Source: VFJZ01 sp046598415 | Lineage (GTDB): Bacteria > Actinomycetota > Thermoleophilia > Gaiellales > F1-60-MAGs149 | DNA length: 64,000 bases | Assembly (NCBI GenBank): GCA_046598415.1 | Contig: JBKJIG010000102.1 | Location: forward strand, 62,001-126,000 | Reading direction: 5' to 3' | Shown here: one piece after another, positions 33,252-44,119 of the stretch | Layout of the letters: each line of letters begins with the position of its first letter | How positions within the stretch are numbered: the stretch's first letter is position 1 | The notes under the pieces: generated by a model | Seen by the model: only the letters and a program-made list of their open reading frames with translations | Databases searched by the model: none | What the model was told of the DNA's origin: nothing | Translations under genes and position numbers: made by a program

Positions 33252-34624
33252 CTAGCCGACGATCGCGACCGGCGTCCCTCGATACCCGGGGAGGCAGCGC
33301 TCGACGTCGCCGCCCAGATGCCCGTCGATGATGCCCGCGTAGACGTCGCGGAAATCGACCGCGACGGGCACGTTGCCGTCGTAGCGCGCGCTGTCGGACA
33401 GGTGCCAGCCGTTCGAGACGGTCGAACGCGCAGGGTTGCCGACGGCGAGCACCAGTGAGCCCGCGCCGTGGTCGGTGCCGTTCGACGCGTTGTCCTGCAC
33501 GCGGCGCCCGAACTCCGACCAGACCAGCGTCAGCACCCGGTCGGCGAGGCCCCGCGCCTCGAGATCGCGCTGGAAGGCCAGCAGGGAGTCGCCGACGTCG
33601 GCGAGGTCGTCGCCGTGCGAGCCGAGCTGGTTCTCGTGGCTGTCGAACTGCCCGGCGGCCTGCACCGTCGCGACGCGGATGCCGAGGCCGGCGCCGAGCA
33701 TGCGGGCGACGTTGCGCAGCGACTCGCCGGTGCCCGTCTTCGGATACGGCAGCGGCGTCGCCGGTGGCTCGTGTGCGGCGAGCGGCTTCAGCGCGTGGTT
33801 GACGTAGACCGATTGGCGGACGACGTCCATCGCGCGCCGGCGGGCCTTCGACCGGGCCGGCCCCGCAGTGCGGCCGTAGGCGGAGACGAGCCGGTCCTGA
33901 TCCCAGATGCCGTCCGACCAGTACGAGAAGCCCGACGGCGAGTAGACGGCTGCCGTCGGCGCGCGGCGCGTGCGCAGCAGGTCGTCGGCCGCCCACTGCA
34001 CGGCCACGCCCTGCAGCGGGTTGGTGGCCGACCCGTACGCGTCCAGGTAGTTGCCGAGCCAGCCGGTGGTGGCGCCGTTCAGCAGCTGCCCGGTGCGCCA
34101 GTAGTAGACCGACTGGAAGTGCGAGTAGTCGGGCTTCGGGTAGTCGACGCCCAGGTACGCGCCCACCTTGGCCTCGTCGTGGAGCGTCTTCAGGCTCTGC
34201 AGCTGCGGGTGCCAGCCGAGGTCGGTCCGACCGGGCAGCGCCAGCGCCGAGCCGGGCGCGATCTTCAACCGCGGGCGGGCCGCCTCGTAGATGGATCGGT
34301 CCTGTCCGGCCAGCGGCAGCAGGGTGTTGAGACCGTCGTTGCCGCCGCCCAGGTACACGGTGACGATGATGTTCTGCGGGTTCGCGGCGGCCTCGGCGAT
34401 CGACGTCTCGAGCAGCTCCCACGGTCGCATCCGCGTTGCTGCGGAAAGTGCCAGCACGGCGCCGATGCCGCCCTGCAGGAAGTCGCGGCGATTGCGAGAC
34501 GAGCGGTAGAACGCGTCGCCGCCGTCGGCCAGCAGCTCCTCGGGGATCGGCATCCGCGCAACCACGCGGCGCGGCCGGAACAGCGCGAGGCGGGACGTGC
34601 GGTGATGGTCGTCGCAGCCGCTCA

Positions 34625-34625
<1 letters not shown>
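33252..34625 (-). CDS. DUF1501 protein, Tat-exported
   Basis: The 457-residue DUF1501 protein has sulfatase/alkaline-phosphatase-like fold features (YLGGGNDGLNTLLPL, WHPQLQSL, VDYPKPDYSHFQSVYYWRTG, WSEFGRRVQDN, GTDHGAGSLVLAVG). A twin-arginine signal (NRRDFLQGGIGAVLALSAA, Arg46-Arg47) predicts export of the folded protein. DUF1501 genes are habitually paired with DUF1800 genes, as here (TGATG overlap), but the function of the pair is not established. The stop lies at the edge of a duplicated segment. Confidence 0.9.
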
Positions 34626-35932
<1,307 letters not shown>

Positions 35933-36029
35933 GAACGCACCATGGTGGCGTCGTGCGATCTCTGCACGACGATCCTGCGGAAAGGTTCGCGAGGGTCGGG
36001 CTCGTGCCCCGAACGGCTACCCTGGGCCG

Positions 36030-37298
36030 ATGTTCGAGACCACGACGCTCCCCAACGGCGTGCGCATCCTCACGGCCCGAATGGATGGCGCGCCGTCGGT
36101 CGCCGTCTTCGTCGGCCTCGCCGCGGGCTCCCGCTACGAGCAGCCATCCTCCGCCGGCATCGCGCACTTCGCCGAGCACATGTTCTTCAAGGGCACCGAG
36201 CGCCGACCCACGGCGCGCGACATCTCGGCGGAGATCGACGGCATCGGCGGCGAGTTCAACGCCTTCACCGGCAAGGAGCTGACGGCCTACTACGTCAAGT
36301 GCGCGGCCGACTCGACGCCCGTCGCCATCGACGTGCTGTCCGACATGCTGCTGCACTCGCGGTTCGACGCCGACGAGATCGAGCGCGAGAAGGGCGTGAT
36401 CTCCGAGGAGATCAACATGTACCTCGACACGCCCCGCGACCTGATCGGCCAGGTGCACGACGACCTGCGGTTCGGCGACACGCCGCTGGGCCGGCCGATC
36501 ATCGGTTTCAAGGAGACGGTGACGGCGGCCACGCACGAGACGTTCACCGACTACCTCGGTACCTGGTACCGGCCGGAGCGCATGGTGATCGGGCTCGGCG
36601 GTGCCGTCACCGATGCGATGGTGGACGACGTCGCGGCGCGGTTCGGCGGCCTCGAGGCCGTCCTGACGCCGGCGCCGGCAGTCACCGAGCTACCGCAGAT
36701 CAGCGGCCCCACCGTGCGCATCGAACGCCGCGACTCCGACCAGGCGCACCTCATCCTGAGCGTCGGCGGCTATCCGGTCGGCCACTCCGACCGCTACGTG
36801 CTCTCGGTGCTGCAGGCCGTGCTCGGCGGCGGCATGTCGTCGCGCCTCTTCACCGAGGTGCGCGAGCGCCGCGGCCTCGCCTACTACGTGTTCGCCTCGC
36901 ACGCGGGCTACACCGACACGGGCTCGCTGTACGTCCAGGCGGGCGTCGACACCAAGCGCATCGAGCTGGCGGTCGAGACGATCTGGAGCGAGCTGCGCCG
37001 GATGGCCGTCGAGCCCCTGCCCGCCGACGAGATCGCCAAGGCCAAGCGTTACATCACCGGTCGCACCGTGCTCGGCGTCGAGGACGCGCGCGGCATGATC
37101 CTGCACGGCCTGCGGCGGGCGCTGATCGAGGGCGCCCCGGTCGAGCTCGAGGAGATCTTCGCGGGCATCGAGGCCGTCACCGCCGAGGACGTCGCGCGCG
37201 TCGCCGGCGACCTGATCCGCCGCGACCGGGCCGCGCTCGCGGTGATCGGGCCGTTCGACGATTCCGACGGCCTGCGCGGGGCGATCGGCGAGGACTGA
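36030..37298 (+). CDS. M16-family zinc peptidase
   Basis: The 422-residue protein has the inverted zinc motif HxxEH (IAHFAEHMFFKGTERR, ~residues 47-51) and the downstream Glu region (EKGVISEEIN). It also has the second M16 domain with the RGLAYYVFAS motif (R/Y pair). It belongs to the processing-peptidase-like group (PqqL/YmxG-like) found next to pnp/dut in many Gram-positive bacteria. Substrates are probably small peptides. A TACCCT -10 box (36018-36023) lies 6 nt before the ATG. Confidence 0.93.
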   Translation: MFETTTLPNGVRILTARMDGAPSVAVFVGLAAGSRYEQPSSAGIAHFAEHMFFKGTERRPTARDISAEIDGIGGEFNAFTGKELTAYYVKCAADSTPVAIDVLSDMLLHSRFDADEIEREKGVISEEINMYLDTPRDLIGQVHDDLRFGDTPLGRPIIGFKETVTAATHETFTDYLGTWYRPERMVIGLGGAVTDAMVDDVAARFGGLEAVLTPAPAVTELPQISGPTVRIERRDSDQAHLILSVGGYPVGHSDRYVLSVLQAVLGGGMSSRLFTEVRERRGLAYYVFASHAGYTDTGSLYVQAGVDTKRIELAVETIWSELRRMAVEPLPADEIAKAKRYITGRTVLGVEDARGMILHGLRRALIEGAPVELEEIFAGIEAVTAEDVARVAGDLIRRDRAALAVIGPFDDSDGLRGAIGED

Positions 37299-37300
37299 GG

Positions 37301-38395
37301 TTGCCGCTCGCCGTCACGCCACCCGTCTGGCTCGCCACGGGTGTCGAGCTTCGCGTTCCGATCACTGCCACGGCCGCCGGCGGCGCCGACCTGGTGCGGG
37401 TCTCGCCCGGTCCGGAGACCGTCGTTGCCCACGCCGACCTCGCAGCCGGTGCCGCCACCACGCTGGCGACGGTACCGCCGACTGACGGCAGCTACCGGTA
37501 CCGGCTGGTGCTGCCCGGCGAGGCGCCGCGCACGCTGCCGCTGCGTGTGCGGCCGGTGCGGCTCGCGGCCATCGGCGACGTCGCGCCCGGCTCCGCCCTC
37601 GACCAGCTGCGCACCCACGGCCCGGCCTGGCACTGGTCGAACGTCGGCGCCTGGCTGCGCGGCCGGGACGTCGTGATCGCCAATCTCGAGACCGCGGTCG
37701 GCACGGGCGGCAAACCGTGGCCGGCCAAGAACTACCACTTCCTCTCGTCGCCGGCCACCATCCGGGCGATGGCCAGGTCGGGCGGCGTCGACGTCGTCAC
37801 GGTCGCGAACAACCACGCCATCGACTACGGCCGCACGACGTTCGTGAGCGGCCTGCGCACGATCCGCAGGACCGGCATGCTGACCGCCGGCGGCGGATCC
37901 ACGCTGGCGGGCGCCCTGAAGCCAGCCCTCATCGAGCGCGGCGGGCTCACGATCGCGGTGCTCGGGTTCGACGGCTACCCGCCGTTCGCCTACTGGGCGA
38001 CGGCGAAGCGCCCGGGCCTGGCGCCCGCCACCACCGCGGCGATCACGAAGGCGGTGAGGGCGGCGCGGACGAAGGCCGACGTCGTGGTTGTCTACGTGCA
38101 CTGGGGCACCGAGTTGCGCACCCGGCCCGGTTCCAGGCAGAAGACGCTCGCGCAGGCCGCGCTCGCCGCCGGCGCGGACGTCGTGCTGGGCGCCCACCCG
38201 CACGTGCTGCAGCCGATCGTGACCCACTCCAGCGGCCGGTTGGTGGCCTACAGCCTCGGCAACTTCGTGTTCAATCCGGGCTCCGTGGTGGCGACGCGGA
38301 CGGCGGCGCTGGCGATCGACCTCGGCCACGACGGCGTGGTCGCCCACCGGCTGCGGCCCGCCCGAATCGTCGACTCGCGACCGCTCTGGCGCTGA
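37301..38395 (+). CDS. CapA/PgsA-like metallophosphatase-fold protein
   Basis: The 364-residue protein shows the CapA signature set: AAIGDVAPG, VIANLETAVG, TVANNHAIDYG, GFDGYPP, VYVHWGTE, GAHPHVLQP and YSLGNFVFNPG. These are the metal ligands of a calcineurin-like phosphoesterase. The family was named for poly-gamma-glutamate capsule synthesis, but many members are stand-alone. A beta-rich N-terminal domain (~1-85) precedes it, with no clear signal peptide. A TTG start with GAGGA 6 nt upstream follows the M16 gene by 2 nt. Confidence 0.85.
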   Translation: MPLAVTPPVWLATGVELRVPITATAAGGADLVRVSPGPETVVAHADLAAGAATTLATVPPTDGSYRYRLVLPGEAPRTLPLRVRPVRLAAIGDVAPGSALDQLRTHGPAWHWSNVGAWLRGRDVVIANLETAVGTGGKPWPAKNYHFLSSPATIRAMARSGGVDVVTVANNHAIDYGRTTFVSGLRTIRRTGMLTAGGGSTLAGALKPALIERGGLTIAVLGFDGYPPFAYWATAKRPGLAPATTAAITKAVRAARTKADVVVVYVHWGTELRTRPGSRQKTLAQAALAAGADVVLGAHPHVLQPIVTHSSGRLVAYSLGNFVFNPGSVVATRTAALAIDLGHDGVVAHRLRPARIVDSRPLWR

Positions 38396-38433
38396 TCAGG
38401 ATCCCCTCGACCCAGCCGATAGAGTCCCGTGCG

Positions 38434-39579
38434 ATGGCTGCCCTCGACGACGCCCAACGCCTGCTCGGCCGTGCCCAGCGCGGCGTGCAGAAGCTGCTGC
38501 CGCCTGACGTCTTCCTCGCCGACGCGCACACGCATCTCGGCCTCGACGAGGACGGCATGCGGCTCGACCTGCCGACCATGCTCGAGCAGATGCGCGAATG
38601 GAACGTGCGGCGCGCGCTGGTGTTCCCGCTGCACGAGGCCGACCGCGCGCCGGCGTACCGCGCGCCCAACGACCGCGTCCTCGGCTGGGCGGCCGAGTCG
38701 GACGGCCTGCTGGTGCCGCTGGCCCGGCTCGATCTCGACCAGAGCCCGATCGACGAGGCCCGCCGGTGTCTGGCGCTCGGCGCCCGCGGCATCAAGCTGC
38801 ACCCGCGGGCCCAGAAGTTCACCGTCGACGACGACCGGCTCGATCCGGTGTTCGCGCTCGCCGAGGAGCACCGCCTGCCGGTACTCATCCACGCCGGTCG
38901 CGGCATGCCGCCGATCGGCGAGCACCTGGCGAAGGTCGCCGCGCGCCACCCCGGCGCGATCCTGATCCTGGCCCATGCCGCGATCGTCGACCAGGAGCGG
39001 ATCTGCGACCTCGTCGCCGGCCTCGCCAACGTCTTCTTCGACACGTCGACCTGGGGCCTGTCCGACCTGCTCAACCTGCTGTCGCGCGTCGCTCCGCAGC
39101 AGGTGCTGTGGGCGACCGACACGCCGTACGGCAACCACCTCGCCTCGCTCGCGCTGATCGGCGCGATCCTGGACGAGATCGGTGCCTCGGACGAGATCCG
39201 CCGCGGTATCTTCGGCGGCACGGTCGAGGGCATCATCAACGGCACGACGCCGGCCATGACCGACCCGATCGCGCCGCGCACCTGGGAGCTGCCCCACGCC
39301 GCCCAGCGCGTCTACACGTACCTGAGCGCCGCCGTCCCGCTGATCTGGATGCGGCTGCCCGACAACATCGGCGTGTCCGGTCTCGCGGCCGGCGCGTGCC
39401 GCGGCGAGGGCGACGTCGCCCTGCTCGAGGAGCTGGTCACGACTGCCTGCCGCGTGTGGGAGGATGTCCCGCCGGGAGCGCCCCGGGGCGATGTGTGGGA
39501 CGTCGCCAAGCTGTTCCAGCTCTCCCAGATCGCCTGTTTCTGCCCCAATGCTGCCCGGAGGTCCTTTCTGTGCGAGTGA
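38434..39579 (+). CDS. Amidohydrolase-family (Amidohydro_2) protein with extra C-terminal domain
   Basis: The 381-residue protein has a metal-dependent TIM-barrel hydrolase core: ADAHTHLG (HxH), GIKLHPRAQKF, VLIHAGRG, LILAHAA and WATDTPYGNH (catalytic Asp). This resembles PF04909 hydrolases/decarboxylases. About 100 C-terminal residues after the barrel form an added segment ending in a Cys-containing tail (CFCPNAARRSFLCE). TAGAGT at 38420-38425 is a likely leaderless -10 box. Its 3' end overlaps the start of the 2Fe-2S subunit gene by 10 nt, tying it to the hydroxylase operon, perhaps in the same catabolic route. Confidence 0.84.
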   Translation: MAALDDAQRLLGRAQRGVQKLLPPDVFLADAHTHLGLDEDGMRLDLPTMLEQMREWNVRRALVFPLHEADRAPAYRAPNDRVLGWAAESDGLLVPLARLDLDQSPIDEARRCLALGARGIKLHPRAQKFTVDDDRLDPVFALAEEHRLPVLIHAGRGMPPIGEHLAKVAARHPGAILILAHAAIVDQERICDLVAGLANVFFDTSTWGLSDLLNLLSRVAPQQVLWATDTPYGNHLASLALIGAILDEIGASDEIRRGIFGGTVEGIINGTTPAMTDPIAPRTWELPHAAQRVYTYLSAAVPLIWMRLPDNIGVSGLAAGACRGEGDVALLEELVTTACRVWEDVPPGAPRGDVWDVAKLFQLSQIACFCPNAARRSFLCE

Positions 39580-40028
39580 CGCTGTCGGTCAACGGCGAGC
39601 GACACGAGCTCGAGCTCGCGCCGCTGGCCCGGCTCGCCGACGTGCTGCGCGACGAGCTCGGACTGGTCGGCACCAAGATCGGCTGCGGCGAGGGCGCCTG
39701 CGGTGCCTGCGCCGTGCTGCTCGACGGCCGGTCGGTCAACGCCTGTCTCATCTACGCCGCTGCGGCCGAGGGCCACGAGCTGGAGACCATCGAGGGCATC
39801 TCCCGCGCGGGGCTGACCCCGCTGCAGGAGGCGTTCGTGGCCTCCGACGCCGTGCAGTGCGGCTTCTGCACCTCGGGCCAGATCGTGACGGCGACCGCGC
39901 TGCTGCGCGACAATCCGGCACCCGATTCCGAGCAGGTGCGGCGCGCGATGAGCGGCAACATCTGCCGGTGCGGCTGCTACGTGAAGATCGAGCGCGCCAT
40001 CCTCACCTTCGCCGGAGGCGACGCCTGA
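39570..40028 (+). CDS. Molybdenum hydroxylase, 2Fe-2S subunit (CoxS/XdhC-like)
   Basis: The 152-residue protein has two [2Fe-2S] clusters: the plant-ferredoxin type (CGEGACGACAVLLDG, then NAC) and the helical type (CGFCTSGQ, then CRCGCY). It passes electrons between the molybdenum site and FAD in xanthine-dehydrogenase-family enzymes. The GTG start is supported by GGAGG 8 nt upstream (39557-39561) inside the preceding hydrolase gene. The stop overlaps the large-subunit ATG by one base. Confidence 0.95.
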   Translation: MRVTLSVNGERHELELAPLARLADVLRDELGLVGTKIGCGEGACGACAVLLDGRSVNACLIYAAAAEGHELETIEGISRAGLTPLQEAFVASDAVQCGFCTSGQIVTATALLRDNPAPDSEQVRRAMSGNICRCGCYVKIERAILTFAGGDA

Positions 40029-42274
40029 TGCCGCGTCTCGTCAAGACCGTCACCGAGATGGAGGGCCGCTTCGAGGAGAAGTGGGTGCTCGTCGAGGAGG
40101 ACGGCATCGTCTCGTGGGACCCCGCCGCCGAGCTGGCCGTGGTCGGCAAGCCTGCCGCGCGTCAGACCGGCCCGCAGCGCGTGTCCGGCATCGCGCGGTA
40201 CACGGTCGACGTCGCGCTGCCCGGCATGCTCCACGCCGCCGTGCTGCGCTCGCCGGTGGCGCACGGCCGCGTCACGGCGCTGCAGATCGACGCGGCGCTG
40301 GCCGTCACCGGCGTTCGCGCCGTGCTCGGGCCCGAGACCGAGCTGAGCTTCAAGCAGCGCTCCGGCCCGCTGTACGGCGAGCCCGACTACGCGGGCGCGC
40401 CGATCGCGGTGGTCGCCGCCGACACGCTGGTCGCCGCCAAGGCGGGCGTCCGCGCGCTGGCGCTCGAGATCGACCCGCTGCCATTCGTCGTCGATATCCA
40501 GGCGGCCTTCCGCGACCAGCGCATCGACGGCGACCCGTTCGAGGACGCCCGCGGCGACGTCGACGCGGCGCTGGCCGCCGCCGAGGTCTCGGTCGAGCTC
40601 CAGGTCGAGACGCCCGGGCAGCTGCAGACCCCGATCGAGCCGCACGCCGCAGTCGCCTGGTGGAAGCCTGACGAGCTGATCTGCTGGATCGGGACGCAGG
40701 GCATCTTCGACGCCCGCGACGAGCTGACCCGGCGCTTCAACGTCCCGAAGGAGCGCGTCCGCGTGATCGCCGAGTACATCGGCGGCGGCTTCGGCGGCAA
40801 GCAGAACGCCGGCTTCGAGGCACTGATGGCTGTCGAGCTCTCGAAGCGCACCGGGCGTCCCGTCCGCCTCGTGCTCGACCGCCACGGCGAGCAGCTCGAC
40901 GGCGGCGCCCGGCCCGCAACGCATCAGACGGTGCGCCTCGGTGCCGGCCGTGACGGCCTGCTGACGGCCATCGACGCCGAGGCGCTGGTGGAGTACGGGA
41001 TGGCCGGCTGGCGCGCCGTCACCACGCCGGCGATGACGCTCTACCGGTGCGCCAACGCGCGCGGTATGGAGGCCAACGTGCGCCTCGACGTGCGGCGCGG
41101 CAACGCGTTCCGCGCGCCCGCCGTCATGGAGGGCATCACCGCGCTCGAGCAGGCCATGGACGAGCTGGCGATCGAGCTCGAGATCGACCCGCTCGACCTG
41201 CGCCGGCGCAACTTCACCGACCGCGACCAGTCGGCCGACCTGCCGTACACCTCGAACGCGGTGCTGTACTGCTACGACCGCGTCGCCGAGCTGGCCGGCT
41301 GGGCCGACCGCGACCAGCTGCACGTGCCGCAGGACGACGGGCTGCTGCGCGGCATGGGCTGCGCGACGCAGATCTGGTGGGGCGGTGGCGGGCCGCCCTC
41401 GCACGCCACCTGCCGCATCGGCGGCGACGGCGTGGCCGTCGTCACGATCGGCGTCCAGGACATCGGCACCGGCTCGCTGACGACGGCGCGCATGGTTGCC
41501 GCGGAGGAGCTCGGCCTGCCCCTCGACCGCGTGCTCGTGGTCGGCGGCGACACCGGCCCGAACATCTACGGCCCGGTCGCGGGCGGCTCGCAGACGACCC
41601 CGTCCGTGATGCCCGCCGTGCGCGGCGCCGCGGCCGCCGTCAAGCACAAGCTGCTCGCGCTCGCGGCCGACGTCTTCGAGGCCGCCGTCGACGATCTCGA
41701 GCTGGCCGACGGCCACTTCCGGACGAAGGACGGCGGGCTCGACCAGCCGTATACCGAGGTGACGATGAAGCTCGGCCAGGCGTCGATCGACGGCTCCGGC
41801 ATGCGGGGTCCGAACCCGGACGGCTTCCGCGCCAACACGTTCGGATGTCAGATCGCGCAGGTCGCGGTCGACCCCGGCACGGGCGAGGTGTTCGTCGAGG
41901 GCATCTGGGCGGTGCACGACATCGGCCGTGTGATCAACCCGCTCGGCGCCTCCAGCCAGGTCGAGGGCGGCATCCTGCAGGGCATGGCCTACGGGCTGTC
42001 CGAGGAGCGCCTCTTCGACCGCACGACCGGCGTCCCGGTCAACGCGACCCTCGACGACTACAAGGTGCCGACGATGATGGACACGCCGCCGATCACGGTC
42101 GAGTTTGCGCCCGTGCCCGACGTGAAGCTGAACACCGTCGGCGCGAAGGGGCTCGGCGAGCCGCCGATCATCCCCACCGCAGCTGCGATCGCGAACGCGT
42201 TCCGGCACGCCACGGGCGTTCGTCCGGTGGCGCTTCCCCTGACGCCGGCGCGGGTCCTGGAGCTGCTCGCATGA
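40028..42274 (+). CDS. Molybdenum hydroxylase, molybdopterin-binding large subunit
   Basis: The 748-residue catalytic subunit has motifs typical of the family: RVSGIARYTVDV, IGGGFGGKQ, AFRAPAVMEG and the active-site Glu region GAKGLGEPPIIPTAAAIANA. The substrate (purine, aldehyde, aromatic CoA-ester) cannot be fixed from these motifs. CO dehydrogenase is unlikely because the AYRCSFR loop is absent. The four-gene order small-large-FAD-MocA resembles PaoABCD of E. coli. Confidence 0.93.
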   Translation: MPRLVKTVTEMEGRFEEKWVLVEEDGIVSWDPAAELAVVGKPAARQTGPQRVSGIARYTVDVALPGMLHAAVLRSPVAHGRVTALQIDAALAVTGVRAVLGPETELSFKQRSGPLYGEPDYAGAPIAVVAADTLVAAKAGVRALALEIDPLPFVVDIQAAFRDQRIDGDPFEDARGDVDAALAAAEVSVELQVETPGQLQTPIEPHAAVAWWKPDELICWIGTQGIFDARDELTRRFNVPKERVRVIAEYIGGGFGGKQNAGFEALMAVELSKRTGRPVRLVLDRHGEQLDGGARPATHQTVRLGAGRDGLLTAIDAEALVEYGMAGWRAVTTPAMTLYRCANARGMEANVRLDVRRGNAFRAPAVMEGITALEQAMDELAIELEIDPLDLRRRNFTDRDQSADLPYTSNAVLYCYDRVAELAGWADRDQLHVPQDDGLLRGMGCATQIWWGGGGPPSHATCRIGGDGVAVVTIGVQDIGTGSLTTARMVAAEELGLPLDRVLVVGGDTGPNIYGPVAGGSQTTPSVMPAVRGAAAAVKHKLLALAADVFEAAVDDLELADGHFRTKDGGLDQPYTEVTMKLGQASIDGSGMRGPNPDGFRANTFGCQIAQVAVDPGTGEVFVEGIWAVHDIGRVINPLGASSQVEGGILQGMAYGLSEERLFDRTTGVPVNATLDDYKVPTMMDTPPITVEFAPVPDVKLNTVGAKGLGEPPIIPTAAAIANAFRHATGVRPVALPLTPARVLELLA

Positions 42275-42353
42275 GCACGAAACGTCGTGAGCGAAGCGAA
42301 CGGCCTTGCGTGCGGTTGCGAATGCCGTGCAACACTCGGAACGAATGCACGGT

Positions 42354-43232
42354 ATGAGCACGTATGCACGGCCCGGCAACCTCGGCGAGGCGCTGCACCT
42401 GCTGGCGCAGCCCGGTGCACGGCCGCTCGGCGGCGGCACCGACCTGGCCGGTCAGCTCGACCGTGGCCTCACGACCGCCGCCACCCTCGTCGACCTGCAG
42501 TCGCTCGGTCTCGGCGGCGTCACCGCCACGGAGTCGGGCGTCCGCATCGGCGGCACGACCACGCTGGCCGACGTCGCCGTCAGCAACGCGCTGGAGCCGT
42601 GGAGCGTGGTGCGCGAGGCGGCCGCCGCCGCCGCGTCCCCGATCCTGCGCAACCAGGGCACCGTCGGCGGCAATCTCTGCCAGCACACGCGCTGCTGGTA
42701 CTACCGCGGTCTCGAGTGGAACTGCTGGCTCGGTGGCGGCGACACCTGTTACGCCCAGATCGGCGAGCACCGCAAGCACAACCTGCAGCCCGGCGACTGC
42801 ATCTCGGCGCATCCCTCCGACCTCGCGCCGGCGCTGCTGGCGTGCCGCGCCACCGTGCACCTGCAATCGGCGTACGGTGAGCGCGAGCTCGAGCTGGCCG
42901 ACCTGTACCGGCGGCCGACGGAGGAGAACCGGTCGTTGATCGACCTCGACGTCGGCGAGATCGTGACGGCGGTCGAGCTGTCGGCGACGCCCGACGCGTC
43001 CGCCTACCTGCGGCTCGGCGAACGGAAGGCCTTCTCGTTCCCGCTCGTCAGCGTCGCGGTGGCGCGCTTCGGCAGCGAGGTCGTGGTGGCGGCGGGCGGC
43101 GTCGCCAACATCCCGGTGCGGCTCGACCCGGACGATCCACTCGCGGACCTGCCGGGCAATCCCGAGAGCGCTTGGAAGCGCACCGTCGTGACGACGCTCG
43201 TCGCACGCGGTCTGGAGGCGATCAGGTCATGA
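42354..43232 (+). CDS. Molybdenum hydroxylase, FAD subunit with 4Fe-4S-type insert (PaoB/YagS-like)
   Basis: The ~292-residue protein has the FAD-binding motifs RPLGGGTDLAGQLDRG and NQGTVGGNLCQ. Between them and HPSDLAPALLA lies a Cys-rich insert (CWYYRGLEWNCW, DTC, GDC) like that holding a [4Fe-4S] cluster in PaoB or 4-hydroxybenzoyl-CoA reductase beta. The ATG at 42354 is chosen; ATG 42345 is possible. An 79-nt gap with a small hairpin (CACGA/TCGTG) separates it from the large-subunit gene. Its stop overlaps the MocA-like gene. Confidence 0.9.
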   Translation: MSTYARPGNLGEALHLLAQPGARPLGGGTDLAGQLDRGLTTAATLVDLQSLGLGGVTATESGVRIGGTTTLADVAVSNALEPWSVVREAAAAAASPILRNQGTVGGNLCQHTRCWYYRGLEWNCWLGGGDTCYAQIGEHRKHNLQPGDCISAHPSDLAPALLACRATVHLQSAYGERELELADLYRRPTEENRSLIDLDVGEIVTAVELSATPDASAYLRLGERKAFSFPLVSVAVARFGSEVVVAAGGVANIPVRLDPDDPLADLPGNPESAWKRTVVTTLVARGLEAIRS

Positions 43233-44020
43233 CGACATCGATGGGTACCGTGGTGCTCGCGGCCGGTGGCGCCACCCGGTTCGGATCTCCCAAGCTGCTC
43301 GCGCAGTGGTGGGGCCGCCCGCTGGTCGAGTGGGCGCTGCGAACCGCGCCCGAGGAGGGCCCCAAGATCGCCGTCGTCGGCAAGGAGACGGCGACGCTGC
43401 GCCCGCTGTTCGCGCACTACGGCTTCGCGATGGTGCGCAACCCGCGCCCGTCCGACGGCCTCGCCTCGTCGCTCGCGATCGCGCTCGCCCGGATGCCCGA
43501 CGAGGTCGAGGCGGTCCTGGTGCTGCTCGGCGACGCCCCCGACATCCCGGCCAGTGTGATCGAACGCGTGCGCACCGCCTACCGGCGCGAGAACTGCGCG
43601 GTGGCGGCCGCCTACGACGATGTCCGCGGTCATCCGGTGGTGCTGCCGCGGGCCGTGTGGCCGCAGGTACCGCAGACCGGTGAGCGCGCCGGCGCGACCG
43701 TCGATGCCGTGCTGGTGGAATGCGGCGATCTCGCTGCCGGCAGCGCCGACGTCGACACCCCCGACGACCTGTTCGCCCTCGCGGCGCGGCGATCAAACGC
43801 CGAGTTCCTGGACGGCGTGGCGACCCTGAAGGAGCTCGACACGCGGCTCGGGCAGCCGGAGCCGTTCGTGCTCAAGTCCGTGGACGGCGCAAAGACGCGC
43901 CGCACCGGCGGCCGCAGCCTCGTGCCCGTCACGGTGCTGCGCGACCGGGCCCTCACGCGGGGCCGCATGATCTCGGTCATCGCGCGCGTCGACGACGCCT
44001 ACGCGGCCATCGTCGGCTAG
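43229..44020 (+). CDS. mocA: MocA-like molybdenum cofactor nucleotidyltransferase
   Basis: The N-terminal ~190 residues form a MobA/MocA-type NTP-transferase domain: VLAAGGATRFGSPKLL, GKETATL, NPRPSDGLASSL, LLGDAPDIP and GHPVVLPRAVW. MocA attaches CMP to Mo-molybdopterin to make the MCD cofactor used by xanthine-dehydrogenase-family enzymes. About 70 extra C-terminal residues of unknown role follow. Position as last gene of the hydroxylase operon (ATGA overlap) implies dedicated cofactor maturation, complementing moeA at 14.5 kb. Confidence 0.88.
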   Translation: MTTSMGTVVLAAGGATRFGSPKLLAQWWGRPLVEWALRTAPEEGPKIAVVGKETATLRPLFAHYGFAMVRNPRPSDGLASSLAIALARMPDEVEAVLVLLGDAPDIPASVIERVRTAYRRENCAVAAAYDDVRGHPVVLPRAVWPQVPQTGERAGATVDAVLVECGDLAAGSADVDTPDDLFALAARRSNAEFLDGVATLKELDTRLGQPEPFVLKSVDGAKTRRTGGRSLVPVTVLRDRALTRGRMISVIARVDDAYAAIVG

Positions 44021-44119
44021 CCGGCAACGCGCCCCGAAACTCCGCAAAGCTCCTGCAACCGACCCGTAATGCGATCGGCTGATGTGTCGATACGGGAAGT
44101 GGAGAAGAAGGAGCGTCGG

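Larger units (their letters stand above)
32887..33272. repeat. Duplicated DUF1501 gene end and intergenic scar
   Basis: The 20-nt segment 32887-32906 repeats with one mismatch at 33253-33272. The right copy encodes the last residues (AIVG) and stop of the DUF1501 protein; the left copy is a ghost of the same 3' end. The 375 nt between the SpoIID gene and the DUF1501 stop contain no credible gene, only this duplication and the two 43-bp repeats listed separately. Confidence 0.75.

Noticed and set aside
40028..42274. Aerobic CO dehydrogenase assignment for the first hydroxylase operon
   Set aside because: The large subunit lacks the CoxL-type active-site Cys loop and the FAD subunit is of the PaoB kind.
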